Shown in pieces: positions 31,288 through 38,979 of a stretch of DNA of 64,000 nucleotides. The stretch covers positions 1,736,001 through 1,800,000 of the forward strand of contig CP183313.1 in the NCBI GenBank assembly GCA_051414845.1, given 5' to 3'. Numbering within the stretch: position 1 is the first letter of the stretch; the number at the start of each line of letters is the position of its first letter. The DNA comes from Simonsiella sp051414845 (GTDB lineage Bacteria; Pseudomonadota; Gammaproteobacteria; Burkholderiales; Neisseriaceae). The position numbers and the translations under genes were made by a program. The notes under the pieces are model-generated. The model searched no databases. It saw only the letters and a list, made by a program, of their open reading frames with translations, and was not told where the DNA came from.

Positions 31288-34143
31288 TTAATCTTCATAT
31301 TCACTCATCGGCGGACACGAACACACCAAATTTCTATCGCCAAACACATCGTCCACGCGTTTTACGCTTGGGAAGAATTTGTTTTCGCGAATATAGGCGA
31401 GCGGATAAACGGCGGTTTCGCGGCTGTATGCGTGATTCCATTCGCCTGCGATTTCGGCTGCCGTGTGTGGCGCGTTCACGAGTGGATTGTCATCTTTCGC
31501 CCATTCGCCGTTTTGCACTTTCAAGGCTTCTTGCTTGATTTGTTTCATCGCGGCAATAAAACGGTCAAGCTCGGCTTTGCTTTCCGATTCGGTTGGCTCA
31601 ATCATCAACGTGCCTGCAACGGGGAACGACATCGTTGGCGCGTGGAAACCGTAATCCATCAAGCGTTTGGCGATGTCCACTTCGGTAATACCGCTTTGGG
31701 CTTTGAGTGGGCGCAAATCAATAATGCATTCGTGCGCGACACGATTGTTTTTGCCTGTGTACAAAATCGGATAATCGTCGGACAATTTTTTCGCCACATA
31801 ATTCGCATTGAGCAACGCCGCTTCGGTGGCTTGGCGCAAACCGCGTTTGCCCATCATGGTGATGTACATCCATGTAATCGGCAAAATGCTGGCTGAACCA
31901 TAAGGCGCGGCGGAAACTGCACCCATGCCTTGCGTGAATCCGTCCACAGGCGCAACCGCGTGGCTAGGCGCAAACGGCGCAAGATGCGCTTTCAAGCCAA
32001 TCGGCCCCATGCCTGGCCCACCACCGCCGTGTGGAATACAGAACGTTTTGTGCAAATTCATGTGCAACACGTCCGCACCCACTTCGGCAGGCTGCATAAT
32101 GCCGACTTGCGCATTCATATTCGCGCCGTCCATGTACACTTGACCGCCATGTTGATGAATAATTTCGCAAATTTCACGAATGCCTTCTTCATACACGCCG
32201 TGTGTAGAAGGGTAAGTAATCATCAACGCACCCAAATTCGCTGCGTGTTGTGCTGCTTTGGCGCGCAAATCGTCAATATTCACATTACCGCGCTCATCTG
32301 TGTCCACCGCCACAACTTTCATGCCCAACATTTGCGCGGTAGCAGGATTCGTGCCGTGCGCCGATTTGGGAATCAGGCACACATCGCGTTCAGGCTGCCC
32401 GTTTGCCTTGTGATAACGGCGGATAGACAACAAGCCTGTGTATTCGCCTTGCGCACCCGAATTGGGCTGAATGGCAATCGCGTCAAAACCCGTAATCGCC
32501 TTTAGTTGGTCTTGCAACTGACCAATCATTTCCAAATAGCCCGCGACTTGCTCGCGTGGCGCAAACGGATGAATTTGGCTAAATTCCGCCCAAGTAATTG
32601 GCAACATTTCCGCCGTCGCGTTCAATTTCATCGTGCAACTGCCCAAAGAAATCATACTGCGGTTCATCGCCAAATCGCGCTCTTCCAATTTTTTCAGGTA
32701 GCGCAACATTTCATGTTCGGTGTGGTATTTTTTGAATACAGGATGTTGCAAAATTTTTTCTTGGCGCAACACACTTTCAGGCAGCCTGAAAGACACTTCC
32801 GATTCAATCGTCAATTTGCTTTCGCCTGTAAACAACATATACAACGCGCCCAAATCTTCCAGCGAACTTTCTTCGTGGAAAGCGACCGCCAACACGTTTT
32901 CATTCACTTGGCGCAAATTAAATCCAGCCGCCAACGCATTTTGGTAAATTTCACGCGCTTTGTCGCCACAATCTACTGCCACCGTGTCAAAAAACACGCT
33001 GTGAACCACTTTCAGGCTGCCTGAAAACTTATCCAACGCATTGGCAAACGCTGCTGCCAACGCATGAATGCGCGTGGCAATGCGTTTCACGCCTTCTTCG
33101 CCGTGGTAAACCGCATACATGCCTGCTAAATTCGCCAGCAAAACTTGCGACGTACAAATATTAGAATTGGCTTTTTCGCGGCGAATGTGTTGTTCACGCG
33201 TTTGCAATGCCATGCGCAGCGCAGGTTTGCCCGCCGCGTCTTGCGATACGCCAATAATGCGCCCCGGTGCGGAACGCTTGTCTGCGTCCTTAAACGTGAA
33301 AAACGCCGCGTGTGGGCCGCCAAAACCCATTGGCACGCCAAAACGTTGCGTGTTGCCCAGCGCAATATCCGCGCCCATATTCGCAGGCGATTTGAGCAAC
33401 ACCAGCGACATCACGTCCGCCGCCACCGCCACCACCGCGCCTTTTGCTTTCACCGCTGCGATGATGTCGGTCAAATCCACCACATCGCCGTCTTTGCCGA
33501 CATATTGGAACAACGCGCCGAAAAATTCGCCCGTTTCGGCTGCCTGAAAATCGCCGACCACCAATTCAAAACCAAAATACTCCGCGCGTGTTTTCATCAC
33601 ATCCAACGTTTGTGGCAACACACGCTCGTCCACAAAATATTGATTGGATTTGGATTTGCTGACACGTTTTGCCATCGCCATCGCTTCTGCCGCCGCCGTT
33701 GCTTCGTCCAACAGCGACGCGCCTGCCAATTCGTGTCCACTCAAATCAATACACATTTGCTGAAAATTCAACAACGCTTCCAAACGCCCTTGCGCGATTT
33801 CCGCCTGATACGGCGTGTACGCTGTGTACCAACCGGGGTTTTCCAACACATTGCGCAAAATCACATTCGGCAAACGCGTCGGATAATAGCCCAAACCAAT
33901 ATACGATTTATTGATTTGATTTTTACGCGCCAACTCCTTCAATTTTGCCAACGCGTCCGCTTCGGTCAGTGCATCGGGCAAATCCAATTCCGCTTGCGGC
34001 ATGACAATGCTTTGCGGCACGGTGTTGGCAACAAAATCCGCCATACTTTTTTCGCCCAACGCAGCCAACAATTCGCTCTGGTCGGCAAAACTAATATGGC
34101 GGGCAGCAAATTCGTTTGAATTGAATAAATCATTGAAGTTCAT
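31288..34143 (-). CDS. gcvP: Glycine dehydrogenase (P protein)
   Basis: PLP-dependent P protein of the glycine-cleavage system, releasing CO2 from glycine and passing the aminomethyl group to H protein. The single-chain form of 951 residues contains both halves; the PLP lysine is in NLHKTFCIPHGGGGPGMG. DUS in the frame encode FSGSLKVV and SFRLPESV, the latter in the linker region. gcvT and gcvH are not adjacent. No glycine riboswitch is visible in the 150 bases upstream. Confidence 0.96.
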   Translation of the reverse strand: MNFNDLFNSNEFAARHISFADQSELLAALGEKSMADFVANTVPQSIVMPQAELDLPDALTEADALAKLKELARKNQINKSYIGLGYYPTRLPNVILRNVLENPGWYTAYTPYQAEIAQGRLEALLNFQQMCIDLSGHELAGASLLDEATAAAEAMAMAKRVSKSKSNQYFVDERVLPQTLDVMKTRAEYFGFELVVGDFQAAETGEFFGALFQYVGKDGDVVDLTDIIAAVKAKGAVVAVAADVMSLVLLKSPANMGADIALGNTQRFGVPMGFGGPHAAFFTFKDADKRSAPGRIIGVSQDAAGKPALRMALQTREQHIRREKANSNICTSQVLLANLAGMYAVYHGEEGVKRIATRIHALAAAFANALDKFSGSLKVVHSVFFDTVAVDCGDKAREIYQNALAAGFNLRQVNENVLAVAFHEESSLEDLGALYMLFTGESKLTIESEVSFRLPESVLRQEKILQHPVFKKYHTEHEMLRYLKKLEERDLAMNRSMISLGSCTMKLNATAEMLPITWAEFSQIHPFAPREQVAGYLEMIGQLQDQLKAITGFDAIAIQPNSGAQGEYTGLLSIRRYHKANGQPERDVCLIPKSAHGTNPATAQMLGMKVVAVDTDERGNVNIDDLRAKAAQHAANLGALMITYPSTHGVYEEGIREICEIIHQHGGQVYMDGANMNAQVGIMQPAEVGADVLHMNLHKTFCIPHGGGGPGMGPIGLKAHLAPFAPSHAVAPVDGFTQGMGAVSAAPYGSASILPITWMYITMMGKRGLRQATEAALLNANYVAKKLSDDYPILYTGKNNRVAHECIIDLRPLKAQSGITEVDIAKRLMDYGFHAPTMSFPVAGTLMIEPTESESKAELDRFIAAMKQIKQEALKVQNGEWAKDDNPLVNAPHTAAEIAGEWNHAYSRETAVYPLAYIRENKFFPSVKRVDDVFGDRNLVCSCPPMSEYED

Positions 34144-34248
34144 GATGTTTAGTCCTTAAAGTGAACAATTCAGGCAGCCTGAAAATACTTGGCTTTGACA
34201 ACATTAAAACAGATTACAGTTTACAACATTTAACAAAAAAAAGCTATT

Positions 34249-34269
34249 GTAGGGTGGGCTCTGCCCAAC
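34249..34269. repeat. GTAGGGTGGGC hairpin
   Basis: GTAGGGTGGGCTCTGCCCAAC is a short hairpin (GGGC/GCCC) of the GTAGGGTG family, next to a full DUS at 34273-34287. It lies between gcvP and the MFS gene. Confidence 0.4.
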
Positions 34270-34296
34270 ATTTTCAGGCAGCCTGAAAATATCCCA

Positions 34297-35466
34297 TCAA
34301 TCGTCCATGCCTTTGTACGCAATCGCCAACGCCAGCACCTGCACTGCCAACAAAACCGCCACCGTCGCGCTCCAGCCGCCATGCGTGTACGCCCAGCCGC
34401 ACGCATACGCGCCAATCGTGCCACCAGCGTAATATGCCATATAATACAAGCCTGTAGCCAGCGAACGCCCTTGTTTCACATGTGTGGCGATGTAGCTGAT
34501 GGTGGCGGATTGCGTAATGAAAACACCTGTGGACATCAGCGTTAAAGCCAGCAACACACCCCACAGATTCATCACCAACGCGCCTGCCACACCCAACATC
34601 GACACGCCCACCGCCAACAACACCGTTTTCAGACCGCCTAAACGCCCAATCAAACGCGCCGACAATGGCGTTATCACCATGCCAATCAAATAAATGGCAA
34701 ACAAATTCGCCAAACTCTGGCTATCCAAATGAAACGGCTCGTCCGCCAAATGCAAATTAACATAAGTAAAACAACCCACTAACGACCACAACACGCACAC
34801 ACCCAACGCGCACGCCGCCAATAAATGTCGATTATGCAAATGTTGCCCCAGCGTATTTAAGGCTGCCTGAAAATTGGCATTCGGCACAAATCGACGTGAA
34901 ACAGGCAAATATCGCCACACGCAAAACGCGCAAAATCCGCTAAATGCCGCAAACAACCACGTCGCTAACCGCCAGCCAGAGAACGCGTCCATATAACCCA
35001 TTAAAAATCGCCCCAAAAATCCGCCCAACACCGTCCCGGACACATACACCGTCATGAGTTTGGTTACCTGATGCGGCGCAAATTCTTCGCCAATATACGC
35101 AATCAGCGTAACCGTAATCCCTGGCACGCACACGCCTTGCACAAATCGCCACGCAATCAAATAATGAATATCGTCCACAAAACCCATTGCCGCGGTAGGC
35201 AGCATCAGCACCAATAGTGAAAATATCATCAAAGACTTACGCCCAATCGCATCGGAAATCATGCCAATAAACGGCGACACCAACGCCATGCCCGCCACCG
35301 TCGCGCCCACCGCCATACCTGCCTGAATTTCGCTGGCGGCAAAATCGTGCATCAGCACAGGCAACACGGCTTGCAGCGGATAAACTTGTATAAATGCCGA
35401 CACACCCGAAAGCGCAATCGCCAGCACCAACATAGTAGAAATGTGTGGATAATCAGTGGCTTTCAT
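34297..35466 (-). CDS. MFS transporter, YnfM-like
   Basis: A membrane transporter of about 389 residues with twelve predicted helices. The loop between helices 2 and 3 carries GMISDAIGRKSLMIF, the MFS signature, and a matching copy appears in the second half (LSARLIGRLGGLK). It resembles the YnfM group of putative drug or metabolite exporters. The ATG at 35466 (MKATDYPH) with GGA upstream is preferred over a TTG two codons earlier. The substrate is unknown. Confidence 0.85.
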   Translation of the reverse strand: MKATDYPHISTMLVLAIALSGVSAFIQVYPLQAVLPVLMHDFAASEIQAGMAVGATVAGMALVSPFIGMISDAIGRKSLMIFSLLVLMLPTAAMGFVDDIHYLIAWRFVQGVCVPGITVTLIAYIGEEFAPHQVTKLMTVYVSGTVLGGFLGRFLMGYMDAFSGWRLATWLFAAFSGFCAFCVWRYLPVSRRFVPNANFQAALNTLGQHLHNRHLLAACALGVCVLWSLVGCFTYVNLHLADEPFHLDSQSLANLFAIYLIGMVITPLSARLIGRLGGLKTVLLAVGVSMLGVAGALVMNLWGVLLALTLMSTGVFITQSATISYIATHVKQGRSLATGLYYMAYYAGGTIGAYACGWAYTHGGWSATVAVLLAVQVLALAIAYKGMDD

Positions 35467-35490
35467 CAACAATCCATTTTCATCAAAAAA

Positions 35491-35529
35491 TTTCAGGCAG
35501 CCTGAAAATTCCTTTTCAGGCTGCCTGAA
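35491..35529. terminator. DUS inverted pair between glnQ and the MFS gene
   Basis: Two full DUS copies in opposite orientation, CAGGCAGCCTGAAAATT and TTTTCAGGCTGCCTG, are 9 bases apart. It lies downstream of glnQ and upstream of the MFS start, both on the minus strand, so it likely ends glnQ transcription. Confidence 0.55.
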
Positions 35530-35537
35530 TGCATGAA

Positions 35538-36293
35538 TTAATGCGACATAATCTGGCTCAAAAACTGTTTCGCGCGGTCAGTATGCGGATTCGTGAAAAA
35601 CTCGTCGGGGTCGCGGTCTTCCAAAATTTGCCCGTGATCCACAAAAATAATGCGGTCAGCCACTTCACGCGCAAAGCCCATTTCGTGCGTTACACACATC
35701 ATCGTCATGCCCGATTGCGCCAAATCCTTCATCACTTTCAGCACTTCGCCCACCATTTCAGGGTCAAGCGCGGAAGTCGGCTCGTCAAACAGCATCACAC
35801 GCGGTTGCATCGCCAAGCCACGCGCAATCGCCACGCGCTGCTGTTGTCCGCCCGATAATTGGGTGGGCAGCGCGTCCGCCTTGTGCGCCAAGCCGACTTT
35901 TTCCAATAATTGCAGCGCAAGGGCTTCGGCATCGGCTTTGCTCATTTTTTTCACTTTAATCGGCGACAACGTGATGTTGTCCAACACGCTCAAATGCGGA
36001 TACAAATTAAAATGTTGGAACACAAAACCGACTTCCGTGCGAATTTTGTTCAAATCCGTTTTCGGGTCGGCAACATTCACGCCGTCCACCCAAATTTCGC
36101 CCGAACCAATGCTTTCCAACTGATTTACCGTACGAATCAGCGTAGATTTGCCCGAACCCGAAGGCCCGCACACCACCACCACTTCGCCTTGTTTAATATC
36201 CAAATTTACGCCGTTAATCACGTGTAAATCTTTGAAATGCTTGTGAACATTTTTAAAGCTCACCATAATTTTGTCTGGATTGGTTACCGTCAT
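35538..36293 (-). CDS. glnQ: Amino-acid ABC transporter ATP-binding protein (GlnQ type)
   Basis: A 251-residue polar-amino-acid importer ATPase with Walker A GPSGSGKST (43-51), signature LSGGQQQR, Walker B VMLFDEPTSAL and the switch CVTHEMGFA. The MTVTNPDKI start follows AAGAAACAAAC and fits the family; the longer upstream frame passes through a DUS and is not coding. Neither permease nor binding-protein genes are adjacent, so it acts as an orphan subunit or serves a transporter elsewhere. Substrate assignment to glutamine is not proven. Confidence 0.88.
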   Translation of the reverse strand: MTVTNPDKIMVSFKNVHKHFKDLHVINGVNLDIKQGEVVVVCGPSGSGKSTLIRTVNQLESIGSGEIWVDGVNVADPKTDLNKIRTEVGFVFQHFNLYPHLSVLDNITLSPIKVKKMSKADAEALALQLLEKVGLAHKADALPTQLSGGQQQRVAIARGLAMQPRVMLFDEPTSALDPEMVGEVLKVMKDLAQSGMTMMCVTHEMGFAREVADRIIFVDHGQILEDRDPDEFFTNPHTDRAKQFLSQIMSH

Positions 36294-36338
36294 GTTTGTT
36301 TCTTTCGTTAAATATATTTTCAGGCTGCCTGAAAAATT

Positions 36339-36390
36339 GTAGGTCGGACATTCATGCCCGACAAAATTTGCCATCATCACGTCGGGCTAC
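36339..36390. repeat. GTAGGTCGGACATTC hairpin repeat
   Basis: GTAGGTCGGACATTCATGCCCGAC...GTCGGGCTAC closely resembles the element at 424-489. It lies between glnQ and the downstream secreted-protein gene. Confidence 0.5.
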
Positions 36391-36430
36391 GAAAATCATT
36401 TTGCTGCAAACTCAAAGGCTGCCTGAAAAG

Positions 36431-36826
36431 TTAATTATTCAAACTGGCTTTATCTTTCGTCATGCAAGCCAAATGCAGCAAGCGATTGCGTTTGTCGCGA
36501 AAGCCGAAAACCCCTTCACTGCCATGTTCTTCCGACCAACTAAACTCGCGGTTGCCGTTATCAAAACCGATATAATCCGCGCCGCCCCATTGGTTTTCCA
36601 TTTGGCGCAAAACGTAAATGCTTTCAACCAATTTAGATTTTGGATTACGCTGAATGATGAGCTGCGTTTTCATGCTGTCAATCGGTGTCGCCCAAATTTG
36701 CCAATCCAAATTGCATTGATAATAAAAGGTTTTGTATTCAATCGGCACTTCTTCCATTTTCAGGCTGCCTTCGGCAAACGCAAAATGGCTGGCGAACAAC
36801 AATAAAACGGACAATACATATTTCAT
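36431..36826 (-). CDS. Small secreted hypothetical protein
   Basis: A 131-residue protein with a signal peptide (MKYVLSVLLLFASHFAFA, cut before EGSLK). Three ATGs are in a row; the third has AGGA at six bases and is chosen. The mature N-terminus GSLKMEE is encoded by a DUS. Two cysteines (YQCNLD and LACMT) may pair. It resembles surface-entry-exclusion-like or DUF-type envelope proteins only loosely, and I assign no family. Its 5' end is 29 bases after the rsmA stop. Confidence 0.72.
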   Translation of the reverse strand: MKYVLSVLLLFASHFAFAEGSLKMEEVPIEYKTFYYQCNLDWQIWATPIDSMKTQLIIQRNPKSKLVESIYVLRQMENQWGGADYIGFDNGNREFSWSEEHGSEGVFGFRDKRNRLLHLACMTKDKASLNN

Positions 36827-36854
36827 CATCATTCCTTTCAGGCTACCTGAAAAA

Positions 36855-37634
36855 TTATTTTTCTTTTCCAATCAAATGATTAGACAATTTCACATACAAT
36901 TCTGGCGCAATTTCTTCCGCCCGCTGTTGCGGCAAAATACCAACCACTTGCAAATCATCGTCGCTGGCAATGTCTTTCAAATTATTGCGAATCGTTTTGC
37001 GGCGTTGATGAAACGCATCGCGAACCAAGTCGCTGAAATGCTTGAAATTTTCTGCCTTGCCAACACGATTTCCCACAGGAATCATGCGTACAACCGCCGA
37101 ATCCACTTTCGGCGCAGGCGTGAAACTTTCGGGTGGCACGTCAATCAGCAATTCCATGTCAAAAAAGTATTGCAACATCACGCTCAAACGCCCGTAATCA
37201 TTCGTTTTCGGCGCGGCGACCATGCGCTCAACCACCTCTTTTTGCAGCATAAAATGCATGTCAATCACTTCATCTGCCACTTCACTCAAACGAAACAGCA
37301 GCGGCGTGGAAATATTGTAGGGCAGATTGCCGACAATTTTTTTCTTGCCCGAAATACTGCGAAAATCAAATTGCAACACGTCGCCTTCGTGAATCACGAG
37401 CTTGTTGGCAAATGCTTGTTTTTTCAGGAAAGCGATGATATCGCGGTCAATTTCGCAAACGTGCAACTGATTGAGCTTTTTCGCCAAAGGCTCGGTAATT
37501 GCCGCCAAGCCCGGCCCAATTTCAATCACAATATCATTATCTTGCGGGCGCACCGCGTTCACAATGTCGCTGATAATGCGCGTGTCTTGCAGGAAATTTT
37601 GCCCAAATCGTTTACGGGCTTTGTGTTCGGTCAT
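36855..37634 (-). CDS. rsmA: 16S rRNA dimethyladenosine transferase
   Basis: Dimethylates the two adjacent adenosines near the 3' end of 16S rRNA; loss gives kasugamycin resistance. The 259 residues start MTEHKARKRFGQNFLQD and carry the AdoMet motif EIGPGLAAIT and the NLPYNIS catalytic motif. Length is typical. Confidence 0.96.
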   Translation of the reverse strand: MTEHKARKRFGQNFLQDTRIISDIVNAVRPQDNDIVIEIGPGLAAITEPLAKKLNQLHVCEIDRDIIAFLKKQAFANKLVIHEGDVLQFDFRSISGKKKIVGNLPYNISTPLLFRLSEVADEVIDMHFMLQKEVVERMVAAPKTNDYGRLSVMLQYFFDMELLIDVPPESFTPAPKVDSAVVRMIPVGNRVGKAENFKHFSDLVRDAFHQRRKTIRNNLKDIASDDDLQVVGILPQQRAEEIAPELYVKLSNHLIGKEK

Positions 37635-37728
37635 AGCATGAATTCTATTTAAAAATAGCGTGGATTATACTGAAAAACGTTTCAGGCTGCCTGAAAATTA
37701 ATGCCACGCAAACGCTTGATGTACAAAT

Positions 37729-37761
37729 AAGAAAACCGCCTAAACTTTCGTCTAGGCGGTT
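37729..37761 (-). terminator. Terminator of tRNA-Asn
   Basis: On the minus strand AACCGCCTA and TAGGCGGTT form a 9-bp stem followed by TTTTC. It lies directly after the tRNA 3' end. Confidence 0.8.
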
Positions 37762-37766
37762 AAATT

Positions 37767-37842
37767 TGGCTCCCCGAGCTGGGCTCGAACCAGCGACCTG
37801 CGGATTAACAGTCCGTCGCTCTACCGACTGAGCTATCAGGGA
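37767..37842 (-). tRNA. tRNA-Asn (GTT)
   Basis: The 76-base cloverleaf starts TCCCTGATAGCTCAGTCGG, has anticodon loop CTGTTAA (GTT), the T-loop GGTTCGAGCCC and an encoded CCA end. The acceptor stem TCCCTGA pairs with TCGGGGA. Confidence 0.97.
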
Positions 37843-37853
37843 ATAAGTTGCGC

Positions 37854-37881
37854 ATTATACAGACTGAAATTTTCTTGTCAA
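37854..37881 (-). promoter_or_regulatory. tRNA-Asn promoter
   Basis: TTGACA and TATAAT with a 16-base spacer on the minus strand, followed by a GC-rich discriminator (GCGC). Transcription should begin within about 6 bases of the tRNA 5' end. Confidence 0.85.
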
Positions 37882-38063
37882 GCGTTTTTGATATTCAGGC
37901 TGCCTGAAAAATATTTCAGGCGGTTATGAAGATATTTTGCATGAATTATTTTCATAAAATAAGTGAACATTTTTCCAGCCAAAATGGTTAAAAATCACTT
38001 GATAAACAATTAATAAACGTTTAATTTTCTCCCTATTGTAAATTTATTTTTAGGCAGCCTATT

Positions 38064-38903
38064 ATGTGTACATCACAAAAAAAATTAAGCTTCGAATTTT
38101 TCCCCACGCGCACGCCAGAAGGTCGCGCCAAACAAGTGACCACGCGTAAACAATTGAGCCAATACAATCCCGATTTTTTCTCTTGCACTTCAGGCGCAGG
38201 CGGCTCTACGCGCGCTGGAACATTGCAAGCAGTGAAAGATATTTTGGACGAAGGCATTGCTGCCGCGCCACACATTCCGTGCATCGGTATGGAATCACAT
38301 GAAATCATTGATTTATTAAATGAATACAAACAATTGGGCGTGCGCCATTTGGTGGCATTGCGCGGCGATGTGCCATCGGGTTTGGGTTTTGGCATGGGCG
38401 GGTTGCGTTATGCCAATGAATTGGTGGAATTGATTAAAACCGAATTTGGCGACACATTTCATGTAGAAGTCGCCGCCTATCCTGAATACCATCCGCAATC
38501 GCGCAGCGCGGAAGATGATTTGAACCATTTTGTGCGCAAAGTCAAATCGGGCGCAGATTCGGCGATTACGCAGTATTTTTTCAATGCCGACAGCTATTTC
38601 CGCTTTGTCGATGATGTGCAAGGTCGCGGCGTAGACATTCCGATTGTGCCAGGTATTATGCCGATTGCCAGCTTTTCGAAATTAGCTCGTTTTTCCGATA
38701 CGTGCGGCGCGGAAATTCCACGTTGGTTACGCTTAAAACTGCAATCTTATGCCGATGACACGGCGGCAATTAAGGCGTTGGCTTTGGATGTCGTTACCGA
38801 AATGTGCGAACGTTTACTGCGCGAAGGTGCGCCGAGTTTGCATTTTTATACACTGAATCAAGCAGGTTTGGTTTCGACGGTTTGTCAGCGTTTAGGTTAT
38901 TAA
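38064..38903 (+). CDS. metF: 5,10-methylenetetrahydrofolate reductase
   Basis: Flavoenzyme making 5-methyltetrahydrofolate for methionine synthesis. The 279 residues include the start LSFEFFPTRTPEG, RGDVPSG and FFNADSYFRFVDD. The region before the ATG is TAGGCAGCCTATT, a DUS-like sequence in the ribosome-binding position. It is monocistronic, convergent with alaS across a DUS terminator. Confidence 0.96.
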   Translation: MCTSQKKLSFEFFPTRTPEGRAKQVTTRKQLSQYNPDFFSCTSGAGGSTRAGTLQAVKDILDEGIAAAPHIPCIGMESHEIIDLLNEYKQLGVRHLVALRGDVPSGLGFGMGGLRYANELVELIKTEFGDTFHVEVAAYPEYHPQSRSAEDDLNHFVRKVKSGADSAITQYFFNADSYFRFVDDVQGRGVDIPIVPGIMPIASFSKLARFSDTCGAEIPRWLRLKLQSYADDTAAIKALALDVVTEMCERLLREGAPSLHFYTLNQAGLVSTVCQRLGY

Positions 38904-38928
38904 TTTCCAACACACAAAATGTCATCAA

Positions 38929-38967
38929 AAAAAAGGCTGCCTGAAAAATTTTCAGGTAGCCTTTTTT
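38929..38967. terminator. Bidirectional terminator between metF and alaS
   Basis: AAAAAAAAGGCTGCCTGAAAA and TTTTCAGGTAGCCTTTTTT form a stem with one mismatch and strong A/T tracts. It serves both convergent genes. Confidence 0.85.
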
Positions 38968-38979
38968 CAATCAATCAAA

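Noticed and set aside
33145..34119. 324-codon plus-strand frame opposite gcvP
   Set aside because: Shadow frame of gcvP with no motif and a biased composition.
34144..34296. Glycine riboswitch before gcvP
   Set aside because: The leader is too short and shows only a DUS and a small hairpin, without the paired aptamer structure.
37882..38063. SAM- or cobalamin-type riboswitch before metF
   Set aside because: No aptamer stems are visible; only AT-rich sequence and DUS fragments.
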